The notes under the pieces were generated by a model. The model ran no database searches, was not told the DNA's origin, and saw nothing but the letters and a program-made list of their open reading frames with translations. This document shows positions 1-11,783 of a stretch of DNA of 64,000 nucleotides, in pieces. The stretch is from the NCBI GenBank assembly GCA_020744225.1, contig JAGMWG010000001.1:2666001-2730000 (forward strand). Reading direction: 5' to 3'. Origin of the DNA: Paraphoma chrysanthemicola. Lineage: Eukaryota; Ascomycota; Dothideomycetes; Pleosporales; Phaeosphaeriaceae. How positions within the stretch are numbered: the first letter of the stretch is position 1; each line of letters starts with the position of its first letter. The translations under genes were made by a program, and so were the position numbers.

Positions 1-1172
1 CTGGCGTAGGGCCGGCTTCGATGTTGAGCTTGCCGAGTTTTTGCGTCACCTTTGCGAGGACGCCGTTCATGCGGACGCCGGGGTATTCGGAGTAGCGAAC
101 TTTGACTTGGTAGCTGTGGAAGTCGATGGTGTTCATCTGGGACATGCGGATTGTGAAGCCGGCTGTGTTGAAGTCGGACTTGATGGCGCCGATGCTGAGG
201 ACGAGGTCGGCTGATTCGACGCGCTCCTTGACGCCAGCGTTGGATCCATCGCCGGCATATACGCCTCCGTAGTTGGGTAGGGTCTCGTCTACGGCGCCTT
301 TTCCCATGGGCGCAACGAAAGTGGGAATGCCAGACTTCTTGACGAGATCGTGCGTCTCCTTCAAGGCGCGATGCCTGATCGCACAGCCATCAACGACAAT
401 GACTGGGTTCTTTGCCTCGTGCAGGTACTTTAGCACCACGTCAACGACATAGTCCTCTGCTTCCGGGTCGTTGGGAGGGTACTCCAGATCCAGCGGAGTG
501 TTGAGCCTGTCGCCGTCAATCTTCTTTTGCACCATGTCGCTGGGAAGAGAAATGTAGACTGGTCTTGAGCGCAAAATACATTCGCGGATGGCGTTGTCAA
601 TCAAGACAGCGGCCTCGTGCTGGCTGTTGAGCATGGATACAGCGCATGAAATCTCTCTTGACATTCTTGAGAAGACGGTGAAGTCGCCATTTCCAAGAGT
701 ATGGTGAAGCAATGCTCCGTTCTTTTGTGAGAGTGTTGACGGATAGCCGACAATGTGGACGATGGGGACATATTCGGAGTAGGCGCCTGCAATTGCGTTG
801 ACTGCGGACAGCTCGCCGACGCCAAACGTTGTGACAATGGCTGAAATGCCCTTGACCCTCGCATAGCCGTCTGCTGCGTATCCTGGAATTGCGGTTATTA
901 TAAGAAATTCAAAATAAATGTTACGAAGCTTACCAGCATTCAGCTCATTACAATTGCCCACCCACTTTAAGCCAACTTTTGGAATATAGTCAAGCGCAAC
1001 AAGGTTGTAGTCGCCTGGCACGCCATGTACAGACTCGACGCCGACTTGCTTCAACCGTTGGAAAAGGTACTGAACTGAAGTCAGTGAATATCAGTCACGT
1101 GGAGAGAGTGGAGCATACCTCAGCCACGTCAATTGGGTTTTTGATTTCTTGGGAGCGCAGGTCTTGGGCCAT
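1..1172 (-). CDS. Pyruvate decarboxylase, 5' part (cut by the left edge)
   Basis: Thiamine-diphosphate-dependent decarboxylation of pyruvate to acetaldehyde in the cytosol, the first step of ethanol fermentation. Three exons are visible: 1119-1172, 934-1069 and 1-882, with introns of 49 and 51 nt that keep frame. The start ATG at 1170-1172 gives [18 protein letters not shown], then the first intron. About 357 residues are visible of the roughly 570 usual for the family. The N-terminal pyrimidine-binding domain has the cofactor-activating Glu in [19 protein letters not shown], followed by the active-site His pair in [11 protein letters not shown] and then the central domain ([20 protein letters not shown]). 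The C-terminal GDG...N diphosphate motif would lie off the left edge. The gene is divergent from the MAPKKK gene. A related 2-keto acid decarboxylase (indole- or phenylpyruvate) is possible, but the HH motif and overall sequence favour pyruvate. Confidence 0.93.
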
Positions 1173-2870
1173 ATTGCCGATTCAGATGAGTTTATGAAGC
1201 TGCGGATGTTCTTAGATTAGTCGTGCTTTGTCTGGCATTGTGCTGTTGTTGGGCGCGACTGTTTATAAGGACCGTTGCTTCGACAAATGTGACGTACGAT
1301 GGGCCGGTGCAACCCGGGCTGTACGTCCGCATTGTTGGGATGAATGCACTCGGATGTAAGTTAGGTGGACCTAGAAGCAATGAATGCTACGCAACGGGCA
1401 TGTTAGTCATGCTTGTGCATGGTATCAGATCATATGGCGTGGTGTCACCATCCCTAAAGTATCCCGATGTACTGAGTATGGAACAACCAATTGAGCTCGG
1501 GAGAAGAGAACTTCACGTCCACGAACAATGGCATCATTAGCTCCTCGCGCTGCTGCCTCGACCTTCATAGGAAAAGTTTGACGGCATCCACAATTGATTA
1601 TGGCGGCTACGTGACGGGTGATTGGTCCATCTGGCACGACACGATATCCTGCAGGCGTGGTGGCGTGAGTGAAGCTCGTTGGTATGCCTCATTTGCTACG
1701 AGAGGCATGTTGCAGCGCAGACTCTTCGTTGATCGAGATATTCGGCTAAGCCTCGGGAGAGCGAAGCTGTGCCATGTCAAAAGCGGTGTTGGTGATGATG
1801 ATGAGACATGATTTCGCTTGTGGAGCCAGCAATGGGTGGATCACGATGAAGCACAGCTGGAGAGAGGAGGAAGTCGCGCCGACTGTGGGCAATGCCTGCA
1901 CCTTTACAGACGTTTGTCGCCGCGGGTATTCCACATGCCATACAGCTTCTGTCAGCATCGCCGTGTGCCATTGTCCTTCTCTGGCAGGCTGACGGTGTCT
2001 CGATCCAGGCCGTGATAAGCTGCAGCATTCAGGTACCACAGGGTGCAATGTATGCACTCTCCCGCAGACGAGGGCGTTCAGCAGCAGCCAGCAGCACGCA
2101 CCGAGGGCCGTTCACCGGTCGACTGCTGCGCCGCCGCGTGCAGGTGTCACTCGAGACGTGAAACTTGGGCGCAGCAGTCCGCCGCTGCCAGACGCCACCC
2201 CTGCGCATGAGCTGGCGACAAGTCGGAGGCGCTGGACGGCGGGTCGACAGGCGGCAGAAGCACTCTAGGCCCGTCTCGGCTTGGGCGACGTCTGTATGGT
2301 GCTCGTGTGTCGCGGGTGCATCCGACCAATCTGCCCTCGCAGCCGTGCATCCCGCTACTCCAGGCTCACTCCCAGCTCGACAACGGGCGCTCTTGAGTCG
2401 CAGCGGGCGGGCAGCCTTCACTCTCCTGCGCTCCTCCACGGAACACAGCGCGCCCTCTCTCCGAGCACTCCCTCGCACGCCGCACCAGCCATTTGTTCCG
2501 TTCCGTTCCTTCTGGGGGTCGGCGCGCGTTCGTCCCATCTTTGTTGCGACGACAGCCAAGACCCGCCCGACACCACTCTAAGCGCTCTGACGCGCAGCCG
2601 CTGTACTTTTCGCGAACCGCTGCCAACGGCCGTTCAGCGCCGCTGCCGTCTTTCCCACGGCCTCGTCCCTCGTCCCTACCCCCCGGGCCCCTCCCCATAC
2701 CATCTCGCAGTCGCCGCCCACTAGCCTCGGCCGCCCCGTCTGGGACACGAGCACGACGTCAGTCCGCGCGACTTATGGGATAGCAGCTGGACGTGCGTGC
2801 ACAGAAGCGTCATGCCAGCGCGGTGTCGTGGCCCTCTCGCGGAGCTCTTCACCATTGACTGAGCGGAGAC
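1173..2870. promoter_or_regulatory. Divergent intergenic region between pyruvate decarboxylase and MAPKKK genes
   Basis: About 1.7 kb separating two start codons on opposite strands, so it must hold both promoters. The half next to the kinase (2050-2870) is markedly GC-rich and rich in C/T runs, as long 5' leaders of fungal signalling genes often are. Several open frames occur on both strands, but none has a recognisable motif or fungal-type introns. I see no RNA gene or repeat. Confidence 0.5.
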
Positions 2871-5800
2871 ATGACCACTGAGAGCCGACAGCGCTCCTCG
2901 TCGAACCTCTCCAACAGCTCCGACCGCGCCGCTCGCCGTGGACCCCCGCCGCCGCTCTCGACCAGCCGCAACAACCTCAGCGCACTCACGTCGCCGCCCA
3001 ACTCCCTCCTGACGCCGCTGAGCGGGAACTCGCAGTACTCGCTGCTGTCGCCTGGAGGCCCCGTCCGCTCTACCAGCCCACGCGGCCGGGCGCACACCGT
3101 AGCAGATTCACACGCGGTCCAGAGACAGCAGAGCTACGTCCAGCGGCCCAACATGTCCTTCTACCCACCCCCACCGCCGCCTCCCCAGGCCTCGACGCCG
3201 CAATCGCACATGCGCCTTCCCGGGCCGCCACCACGGCCGACCACGTCTAACCAGCATGGCGGAATGGGCATGCCGGGGCAGTATCACTGGAACCCACCGC
3301 CAGCGCAGTACCAGCAGCAGAACTACAATCCCAGTCTCTACCCAGCCTACAATGCGCCTCTCCCGCCTCCACCGATGCGCCCACCACAGCAGCAACAACA
3401 ACAGGCACGCGAGCCTCTGACCTCGGCCACCTACGTCCCCGACGGCGCGAGCTTTGGCCCTGGTAAGTATCCAGATGCGAATGAACCGGATGGCTACTGA
3501 CTCAAGCTCCTCGTAGGTGTGGGCATCCCCCCTCTACACAACCCCCGCGAATACGCCGACGCACCATACTACGATAACAACTACCCCACCAACACCGACA
3601 ATAACAACTCAGACTTCTCCTCGAGCCTCCATGCCAGTGTGCAGAGCATTCAGTACGGCGCCAACACGGGGTACAATGTTCCTCCGACGCCCAGCAATCG
3701 TACCCACCTGAACATTCCCAATATCCCCACCGGAGATGCACAGGCCTATGATTCACCCGGGCCTCCAACCGCGACCATGCAGAATCCCATGCCTCAAAAG
3801 AATAGCAGCGTGTTCCGTCCAGACAGCAATGGCACCACACCCGTGTCACCGCACGGTGCTTCAGCGCAGTGGCCTGCGGAGCGTGTCCAGATATGGCTGG
3901 CGAATAATGGCTTCTCAAGGGACTGGCAGGAGACGTTCAAAACGTTGGGTCTTGAAGGATCGAGGTTTCTTGACATAGGAAAAGGTCATGGTAGCAAGGG
4001 CAACGTAGCTATGATGCATCAGGTCATCTTTCCCCAGCTAGCCAAGCAATGCACAGCTAGTGGCACTGGATGGGATCAGAACAGAGAAAGAGACGAAGGC
4101 CGCAAGCTGCGCCGGCTTGTTCGGTCGATTGTCGAGACTGGAAGCTCGAGCAATGGCAGGGCTCCACAGCGTGCCGACACTGGCCACACACTGGCCAGCG
4201 CCGGGACTGACGGCGGAGTGGAGAACTCACCGTATCTCGGAAACGGCATGAACTTTGGGTCGACCCCTACCACTGCTGGAAATGGCGAGGAAAGTCCTGG
4301 TCGACAAATGCTCTTGCATTCCCCAGGGACAGCTCCCAACATCCCGCGACGCATCTCAACGCAACGCAGCATCACAGTTCCCGGACTTGGACCTCATCCA
4401 GATTTCTCCGAAGGACCAGCACGCAGCGCATACTCTAAAGAGGTCTTGCGGGACCTGGATCCCATGACCAAAAGACACAGCCCCAGCACTTCTGGTGATT
4501 TTGGTCCGAATCCGATGGGTGCTCCAAACTACCGCCATGCGAGCCCCCAGCATAGCCCCGGCCTACCAAATGCTCGTCTTGCTACAAACGGCGGTCAGCT
4601 CAGCGCAGGTCTGAGTTCCTCCGCCCCGCGATACTATCACCAGCACAATCGAGGAAACAGCTCAGAATCAAATCTGTCAACGTTTGCAAACACAGGATCA
4701 GGCCCGCCGTCCGGACGATCATTCGAAGGGCGATCTGAAAGCCGCAACGACAACCGAAAGAACGGGTTCGACAACTCACGACCAGGCACGAGCTTATCGC
4801 GCTGGGACAGCAGTATCGAACCTCCCACGAGTGCCAAGGATCATCATAAGGGCTTCTTCAACAAAATCATGGGACGAGAGAGGAAGAAGCATGAGAGCCA
4901 CCCGTCTCCAGACGACACAAGTTTAGACTCGCCGACAAGCCCCGCCAGCCATCGAAATATACCAAGCGGAACGTTCTTTGGCAAAGGCATGAACTCAAGT
5001 GAGACGTCGTTGAACGACCGGCCAGCATCGAGGCGGTCTGCTCAGACAGATGCAGACAACCGAGCTACTGGTCGCAGCCGCAACCACCAAGGAGAGCGCA
5101 AATTCGCTTTTGTCACACCTGACGGCTGGAATTACCGTCTCATTGACATCACAAACATCGACTCAGCGGCCGCACTCCGAGCGACATGCTGTGAGGAGTT
5201 GAGCCAAGGCCTGAGCCAGATACCCGGTGTAGAGCTACATTTGACGTTGCCGGGACAGTGGGATCACGATGAACCATTGTCTGACACCAAGTTGCTCAAA
5301 GCCCGCTCGCAACTAGGCAATCGAGTCGGGGAGCTCAAGATCTTCGTCAAGGTCCCAGCTGAGGGCACGCTCGCATCAAACGCAGGACTGGGTGTATCGC
5401 TCCCACAATCTGCTGGAAGATCAATCGACCAGGCTACATACGACCGTCTGAACGAGTCCGGGCCTGACTCTCCTGTTGTCAAGTCTGGAGAATCTACACT
5501 GGTACCAGATAAAACTAGACAGCTGCGCGAGCTGGCCGAGAAGAAAGAGTTGACGCCGGACGCTGTGGCTGATCGTCTGAACGGTGGTAGTCGAGCACCC
5601 GAGAAGTCGTGGGCTCCGCACGACGAGCTACCAGAAGATGAGCGTCGACGATTACTCGAGATTGCTGCCGAGGAGCACAGAAAGGAGAACAAGCGAAAGC
5701 AAGACGAGTACCTCAAAGGACGCATGCAGAAGCTCAAAGGTCACAGTCCGGACCCCATGTCAGCCAACAGCGATAGTGTCAGCTACCGGCGCGAAGGCGT

Positions 5801-8288
5801 CATCGACTTTGATGAACCACGTCCCTCACCATACGAGGATATCAGGGAGCCATTTGAACAGCGACGAAAGAGCAAGCAGCTGGTGCCTCTTCGGGAACCG
5901 CCACCTGTGCCAGCAGATAGCAGTACACTACTAAAGGCGAATTCGCTGTCGAAGAACAAGAACAGGGCGTCATGGCCAGAAGGTGATGATGCTCCAGCGA
6001 AGCGACGCTCGACTGAATCAGACTCGAGCAAGAGAAAGGCGATACCGCAGGGGCCAACAGGTCTTTCGAGCATCGCTGCCGCCATCATTGGCGCAGGTAC
6101 TATTGGAGCTGGTGTCGGAGCTGCCAATAAGGCGCCGCCCAAGCCGCCTCCAAAGGATGAATCGAGAGAAGTGTCGCCAGAGAGCTTGCGACCTTCGCAG
6201 AGAGTGTTACAAGAGAACGGGTTTGGGGGTCTGTCCGGGTCCGGTAGGCACAGTCCAGGTGGGTCACCTCGCAGTCCCGGAGACATCACAATGAGCAAAG
6301 GCGATGTGCCCTTCAGAATACCTGACTATATGGAAGAAGATATACCCGACCACGTGTCGTTCGACAAACCCAGCCTCAGTCTCGCCATGCCCACTGCACC
6401 AAATCCCGCTGTCGCCAGGCTTCAAGAACGCTCGAGATCTCCCGACCTAAGTCCCCAGTCAAGACGTGCACCGCAGTCAACGCTGTCGCGGGAGCCTTCG
6501 CGTGTATCTGTGTATGGTCCGACCCACGACTTTGTGGAGGAGAATATACCCTTTGTGACGAAATCCCCAGCATTCGAGCCCGTCAGCTCCGACGATGATT
6601 CTGACGATGGACTGTTTGCTGCGCCTCTGGCTCGCGCTGGGCCACCCACGCCTGCAAAGGATACTGCGATTGCGCGCAGCAATTCGCGCAGTCAACGTCC
6701 GAGCCTCAAGCTGAAAACGTCACGCTCCAAGCAATCGCTCGACACCCCTGCACAGAAGTCGAGTGCTGAGCATAGCACCACTGCGGAGCGCGCCCCACAG
6801 CCAAGCAACTTCAATCCTACTCCCGAAGCATCCACGCCATGGACAGATTCACCGCCTGACGACACAAGCACGTTCAACTTGCGCCGCGAGTCGTTCGCGA
6901 GCGATGTCTGGGCAAATCGTCCACCAGCAGAGGCACTTGTGGAGCATCTCGACGAGTTCTTCCCGAATGTCAACCTTGACCAACCGATGCTGGAGGAAGA
7001 AGAATCGGATGCAGCAGGGGAAGTCAAGCCAATGGCTCCAGTTGACGAGGCCGGTACCATGAATACCGGACTTACACGCGGCAAAGCCGGCTTGCAGTCC
7101 ATTGCGCAACGGAACATGAGGAAGTCAGGTGTTGGGCTCGGTCGCACCAAGTCTATTCGTGAAGTGGTCAAGTCACAATATGAGCCATTCAATAAGAATC
7201 AGCTACCCAATCGCGCACCACCGGGTGTTGCGGGTCCGTCGCGCGTGGCCACCCTCCGCAACGGCGGCGACATCGTTCGTCGCAAGTCCACGAAGATGTT
7301 CCACGCCCGCATTGAGCAAGTCAAACCGCCGCGTGGATCACGCCTCATCCAGCTGGAGACTATACCACAAGACCATTTACCCATCCCATCTCGGCAGCCA
7401 ACCTTCAAATGGATGAAGGGTCAACTGATCGGCAAGGGAACCTTTGGCCGTGTCTACCTAGGTATGAACATCACCACCGGTGAGCTCATCGCCGTGAAGC
7501 AGGTTGAAGTCAATCCGAAAGCAGCTGGCTCCGACAAGGACAAGATTAAGGAGCTAGTCAAGAGCTTGGACCAAGAAATCGACACGATGCAGCATCTTGA
7601 CCACCCCAACATTGTGCAATATCTTGGTTGCGAGCGCAAAGAATACAGCATCTCCATCTTCCTCGAGTACATTTCTGGTGGCTCCGTCGGATCCTGCATC
7701 CGCAAGCACGGCAAGTTTGAGGAATCTGTTGTGTCCTCCCTCACTCGCCAGACCCTCCTGGGCCTGTCGTACCTCCATCGCGAGGGCATTCTACATCGTG
7801 ATCTCAAAGCCGACAACATCCTACTCGATCTCGACGGCACATGCAAGATTTCCGATTTCGGTATAAGCAAAAAGACAGACAACATCTATGGCAACGACGT
7901 CACCAACAGCATGCAAGGCTCCGTCTTCTGGATGGCCCCCGAAGTCATCCGCTCCCAGGGCCAGGGCTACTCTGCCAAAGTCGACATCTGGTCTCTCGGC
8001 TGCGTCGTGCTCGAAATGTTTGCGGGCAAGCGTCCATGGAGCAAAGAAGAAGCCATTGGCGCGATCTACAAACTCGGCAGCTTGAACCAGGCACCCCCGA
8101 TCCCGGAAGACGTGAGCAGGGTCATTGGCGTCGAGGGTCTGAGCTTCATGTACGATTGCTTCACGATTGATCCGACGGAGCGACCAACGGCCGAAACACT
8201 TCTACGCGCGCCATTTTGCTTCAGTGATCCGAATTATAACTTCTTGGATACCGAATTGTATGCAAAGATTCGGGGCGCATTTCAATAG
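2871..8288 (+). CDS. BCK1: Bck1-like MAP kinase kinase kinase (cell-wall integrity pathway)
   Basis: Serine/threonine MAPKKK acting below protein kinase C and above the MAPKK and MAPK of the cell-wall integrity cascade. Two exons, 2871-3462 and 3517-8288, with a 54-nt intron (GTAAGT...GTAG), give 1,787 residues. The N-terminus is low-complexity, rich in Pro, Ser and Gln. A SAM-like segment begins near residue 316 (WPAERVQIWLANNGFSRDW). A ubiquitin-fold/RA-like segment begins near 726 (FAFVTPDGWNYRLIDITNID). Long disordered stretches follow. The kinase domain starts near 1494 with the glycine loop GKGTFGRVYLG, the catalytic loop HRDLKADN near 1624, DFGISKK, and APEVI in the activation segment. 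The domain order and size match Bck1 orthologues, and the C-terminal kinase lies at the very end as usual for them. The start ATG at 2871 is the first in frame and is followed by Ser-rich sequence typical of these proteins. Confidence 0.95.
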
Positions 8289-8959
8289 GTGTTGATGTGA
8301 GGGATGAGAGGATTGTGGATTTTTCAAAACGATGATGATGAGGATAGATATACATGCATGGGATTTTTTGGGGCTTGTAGTGTAGTGTTGTAGTTCGTCA
8401 TATACCCATATTTGCGGTCGCCTTTTTTTATGTCGTAGCAGCGAAATGAAAGGGACATGTACGAATTTTTAGTTTTTGAACTTGAATGTGGTGAAATGTG
8501 TTTTCTTATCTACCACGATTGCTGGCGCTGAGGAGCGCGATATTTATGTATGCCCGACGCCGCTGTCTATGAAAAGTAACGCGAACACCTTTATGATAAC
8601 TGTTTTGACAATTTTTTTTTGCGTGCGTGCTGCGCGTGAGGATGGTGGTTGGCGTACTTAGGTTTACTACTTGGGGCACTGGTTCCGAAGAGGGAGTGAA
8701 CCATGGTTCGCAAGAGAGCGCTTGCGGATTGAGAATATAATAAACCCTCATATCGTGACTGCTGAAATATTCTTGTGATACAACGGTCTGAAAGGATTCA
8801 CGCCCTTCCACGTCGTGTCGTGATAGTCCTGCGTCAACGCCTTCCCTTCACGGCATCAACTTCGAGTCGCGATATACCAGCCTGAAGGCATACACGCCCC
8901 CAAACCACCACTTTTACTCAACGGCCACCGAGCAGTCCACCTAGAGGACCTAGTCGATC
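8289..8959. other. Intergenic, 3' of MAPKKK and 5' of coiled-coil gene
   Basis: 670 bp with the AT-rich 3' trailer of the kinase gene, including a run of nine or ten T near 8612, and the presumed promoter of the next gene. I see no further gene, RNA or repeat. Confidence 0.4.
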
Positions 8960-9691
8960 ATGGACGCACCGATTCCAAGCGGTATCGTCAAGCACCGCGC
9001 CGCGCGATTCGAGCAAGACCAGTCGCGTACCATGGCTGCTCCTGCTATGAAATACCTTGCCAACGATAATAAGAAAGAGGATCAAGGAGGTTTGAAGCGA
9101 AATGGGGTTTGTTCTACAAATCGTGCATCACTTACCCAACTACATACTCCTACTGCACCTCTCTCAAAACCCTCTTCCCACCCACATGCACACGCACCAA
9201 ACCCACAAGACGTCACATCAAACGTCGTCAAATCCAAATCCACACGTCTTGCTACGCGGAATCAGCGATTAACCCGCAAGAACGAGGATTTAGTGGAAAC
9301 GATTGGGAAATATCGCGCCATTAATGCGGATCTGGTTAAGCAGAATGCGGTGTTGTTGAAGAAGAAGAGGATGGTTTTGGGTGAGAAATTGGGGTTGGAG
9401 GAGAAGGTTGGTGAGTTGGGAGTTAAGCTTGTGAGACTGGAAGGGGAGAAAAGGAGTTTGGAGGTGGAGAAGAAGGAGATGGAAATGGGAAAGGGAGATG
9501 AAAATGATGATGGGAAGGCGAAGGAGATGGAGGCGGAGAAGAAGCGGTATGCGATAGAAATGGAGGAGAAGGGGATGGGGAAGGAGATGGGGAAGCGGAA
9601 GCAAGAAGAGGGTTTAGAGTGGGATGTATTTATGAGAGTTGTGTTAGTATGCGTCATGTTGGGTTGTATAGCGGTGGCTAGGAATGTGTAG
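8960..9691 (+). CDS. Hypothetical tail-anchored coiled-coil protein
   Basis: I do not recognise a family. A single exon encodes 243 residues. The first 90 are Pro/His/Ser-rich and probably disordered. Residues about 95-215 are highly charged, dominated by Lys, Glu, Met and Leu with heptad-like spacing, and predict a long coiled coil. The last 20 residues (DVFMRVVLVCVMLGCIAVAR) form a single hydrophobic segment followed by two residues, the layout of a tail-anchored protein with its bulk in the cytosol. The coding strand of the coiled-coil part is almost pure purine, which leaves the opposite strand open as well, but that frame has no sensible protein features. The start at 8960 is the first ATG. 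Orphan tail-anchored coiled coils often act as membrane tethers, but that role is only inference here. Confidence 0.6.
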   Translation: MDAPIPSGIVKHRAARFEQDQSRTMAAPAMKYLANDNKKEDQGGLKRNGVCSTNRASLTQLHTPTAPLSKPSSHPHAHAPNPQDVTSNVVKSKSTRLATRNQRLTRKNEDLVETIGKYRAINADLVKQNAVLLKKKRMVLGEKLGLEEKVGELGVKLVRLEGEKRSLEVEKKEMEMGKGDENDDGKAKEMEAEKKRYAIEMEEKGMGKEMGKRKQEEGLEWDVFMRVVLVCVMLGCIAVARNV

Positions 9692-11783
9692 AGTGCGTTT
9701 CGGTGACGGATCGTTTTGGGTATTGTGCTTTGGTGAGAGGAATCGAATCAACCCTGAAAAGTCGAGCAGGCAGAAGGGCTTTGTAGCTTCAGCACAGTTT
9801 GGCGTTCTTCTGCGTAAGAGAATACTCCAATAAGGTGTGCAGGTAGACAATAGGCTACCAGAGGATCTGGGGAACATGTGATCAAGGAGAAGATAGTACA
9901 TAGTCACCCGAGGAAGGGAGAAGTGCTAGTCAAATCCTCATAGGAGTGTGTATACGAATTTATTTTGGGAACACGATCTCGAGTTCATGCTTCGTATTGG
10001 GATGAGCATCTGTCGACGCTGGCCTCGTGTGGCGTGAGAAGTGTACTGCAGGATGCAGCCACGCTCCGGATGATTGGCTTCGTGCGGGACGCCTAGGGCT
10101 TGCATGTGCTCGGTACACATGGCCAGTCGTCGCACAACAACAGTGCAGTCCAAGCCTTTACGTACAAATACAGACAATGCAGGCAACGACCAAGCACGTC
10201 GCTTCGAGACGGGGAAATGCTGACAGCTGAGTTTGCAGCGTCACGTTGAAGAGCGCTGATTGGGTCGCATGCATTTTCTCGGGTCGACGAATGACATGCG
10301 CCAAAGCAGCGCAGGAGCGCAGGCTACGAGCACCTGACAAAGGAAATCTTAATTCATACGAGACACGGCAGAGAGACTCTTGCTGTGCTGCATTTGACTT
10401 TGGCAAGCGCATCGAAGGGCTGAAGACTCCAAGGAATGGCCGTTCCTGCTCAAGCGCTTGGCGGACGAGTGCAAAGGCCCCGAAACAAAATACTCGGTCG
10501 TTCAGGCGGAGGCAATGCAGTGAATGGGCAGCTGTATTTAGAGGGTCTCGCGACGGGCCAGGCTGCCGAGAGACGATGGGCCGAATCTGAACGTCATGTC
10601 GAGCTCCGCTGAGCTGCGCGAGATAGGAGAATTGAATCAACGGCACAATGGGGCACAAACGGCCTTGGCTAGAGTGAGATTTGTGAAACGGTAGAGCGCG
10701 TTCCTGCATGAGGCGTCCTCTGCAAGCGAGGGCCGGCCGACAAAGTGTGACAGACAGGCGGCTCCTCTGCGCGGACACAAGCAACCCCACACCCATGTCC
10801 GTCTGTGTCCTTACTTGGTCAACAACCAGCGCTGCGAGATGGCAATGAGCGGCGCAACAGCGGTGCAGCTGCTGCAACGTCGATGGATGGCTTCCTTGCA
10901 TGAGCGGCCTGCGAAAGGCACTCTGCTCTGCGCGCGCGCAATCAAAGTATGCGAGCTGACTACGCCGGCCCTCCACCACTGCGATGCATCTTCACATGGT
11001 GCGTGCTGAGGCGCAGAGGCTGAGTACTAGTCGGACCCAGAAGCCAGCGCCCACAGACTGTCTGCCGGCTCGACTCAAGTTTTGTGGGTGCGATCCTCTA
11101 CGCCTCGGAGAGCCCGTCCACGAGCGGCCCCGATGAACAGGTCGCACAGCTGGCAGGTGTTAGTACCGCAGCGTCATTCGCGCTCTCCATCCAAGCACCG
11201 CTCACAGCATCTCGTGTGGTGTGAGACAAGCTGGGGGCGTTGGACGGCGGCTGGCGGCTCCAAATCAGCAGCGTACAACGCCCAAGCGCGCGAGAGCCCT
11301 GGCCCCATCCGGTCAAGTCAGGGGAAGGCCTCGCGGATCGCTGGTGTCTGCTCGTTTTGGCACCGACAGGGGCTCCCAATTCCCCACAAGGGCTGCCACC
11401 CACCCAATCACCGCCACTCGGTGCCGACATGCCTACGAATACGATGCGCCACCAGGCCCGACTCCACCGCCTCGTGTCCAAATGGGCCAAACGGGATCGG
11501 CCCATCCTAGTCGAGCATGGCTTTCCATACAGCGACATCATTATATGACCCAGCAGCCAGCCCGCCCCTGCTTGCTACGCCAAACCTTTGATTCCTCGTA
11601 GTCGTCGACGTCGAGGTTTCTTCCCCAGGACTTTTTATTTAGACCTTTGGATATCTCCAAGGTCGTTACGCTCTTTAGCACATCCTTCCTTAGTATTAAT
11701 TTGAGCCTGCGAGTCGCCTCCGTTTGACTCGAGCTCTGCCTGTCGTTCACATTCACACCAAAAGCCCTGTTCCATTCTCCACC
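9692..11783. promoter_or_regulatory. Long intergenic region upstream of tyrosinase
   Basis: 2.1 kb without a supported gene. A 273-codon frame is open on the minus strand (10158-10979), but it has no motif, no domain-like hydrophobic pattern and a composition typical of chance reading. The last few hundred bases must hold the tyrosinase promoter. An AT element (CATTATATGAC) lies near 11538-11548, about 240 nt upstream of the tyrosinase ATG, and could be a TATA-like site. Confidence 0.35.

Noticed and set aside
2029..2559. Minus-strand frame of 176 codons in the kinase upstream region
   Set aside because: Arg/Ala-rich reading of GC-rich leader sequence with no motif.
10158..10979. Minus-strand frame of 273 codons in the tyrosinase upstream region
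   Set aside because: Arg/Ser/Leu-rich, no hydrophobic core pattern, no motif and no splice logic; probably chance in GC-rich DNA.
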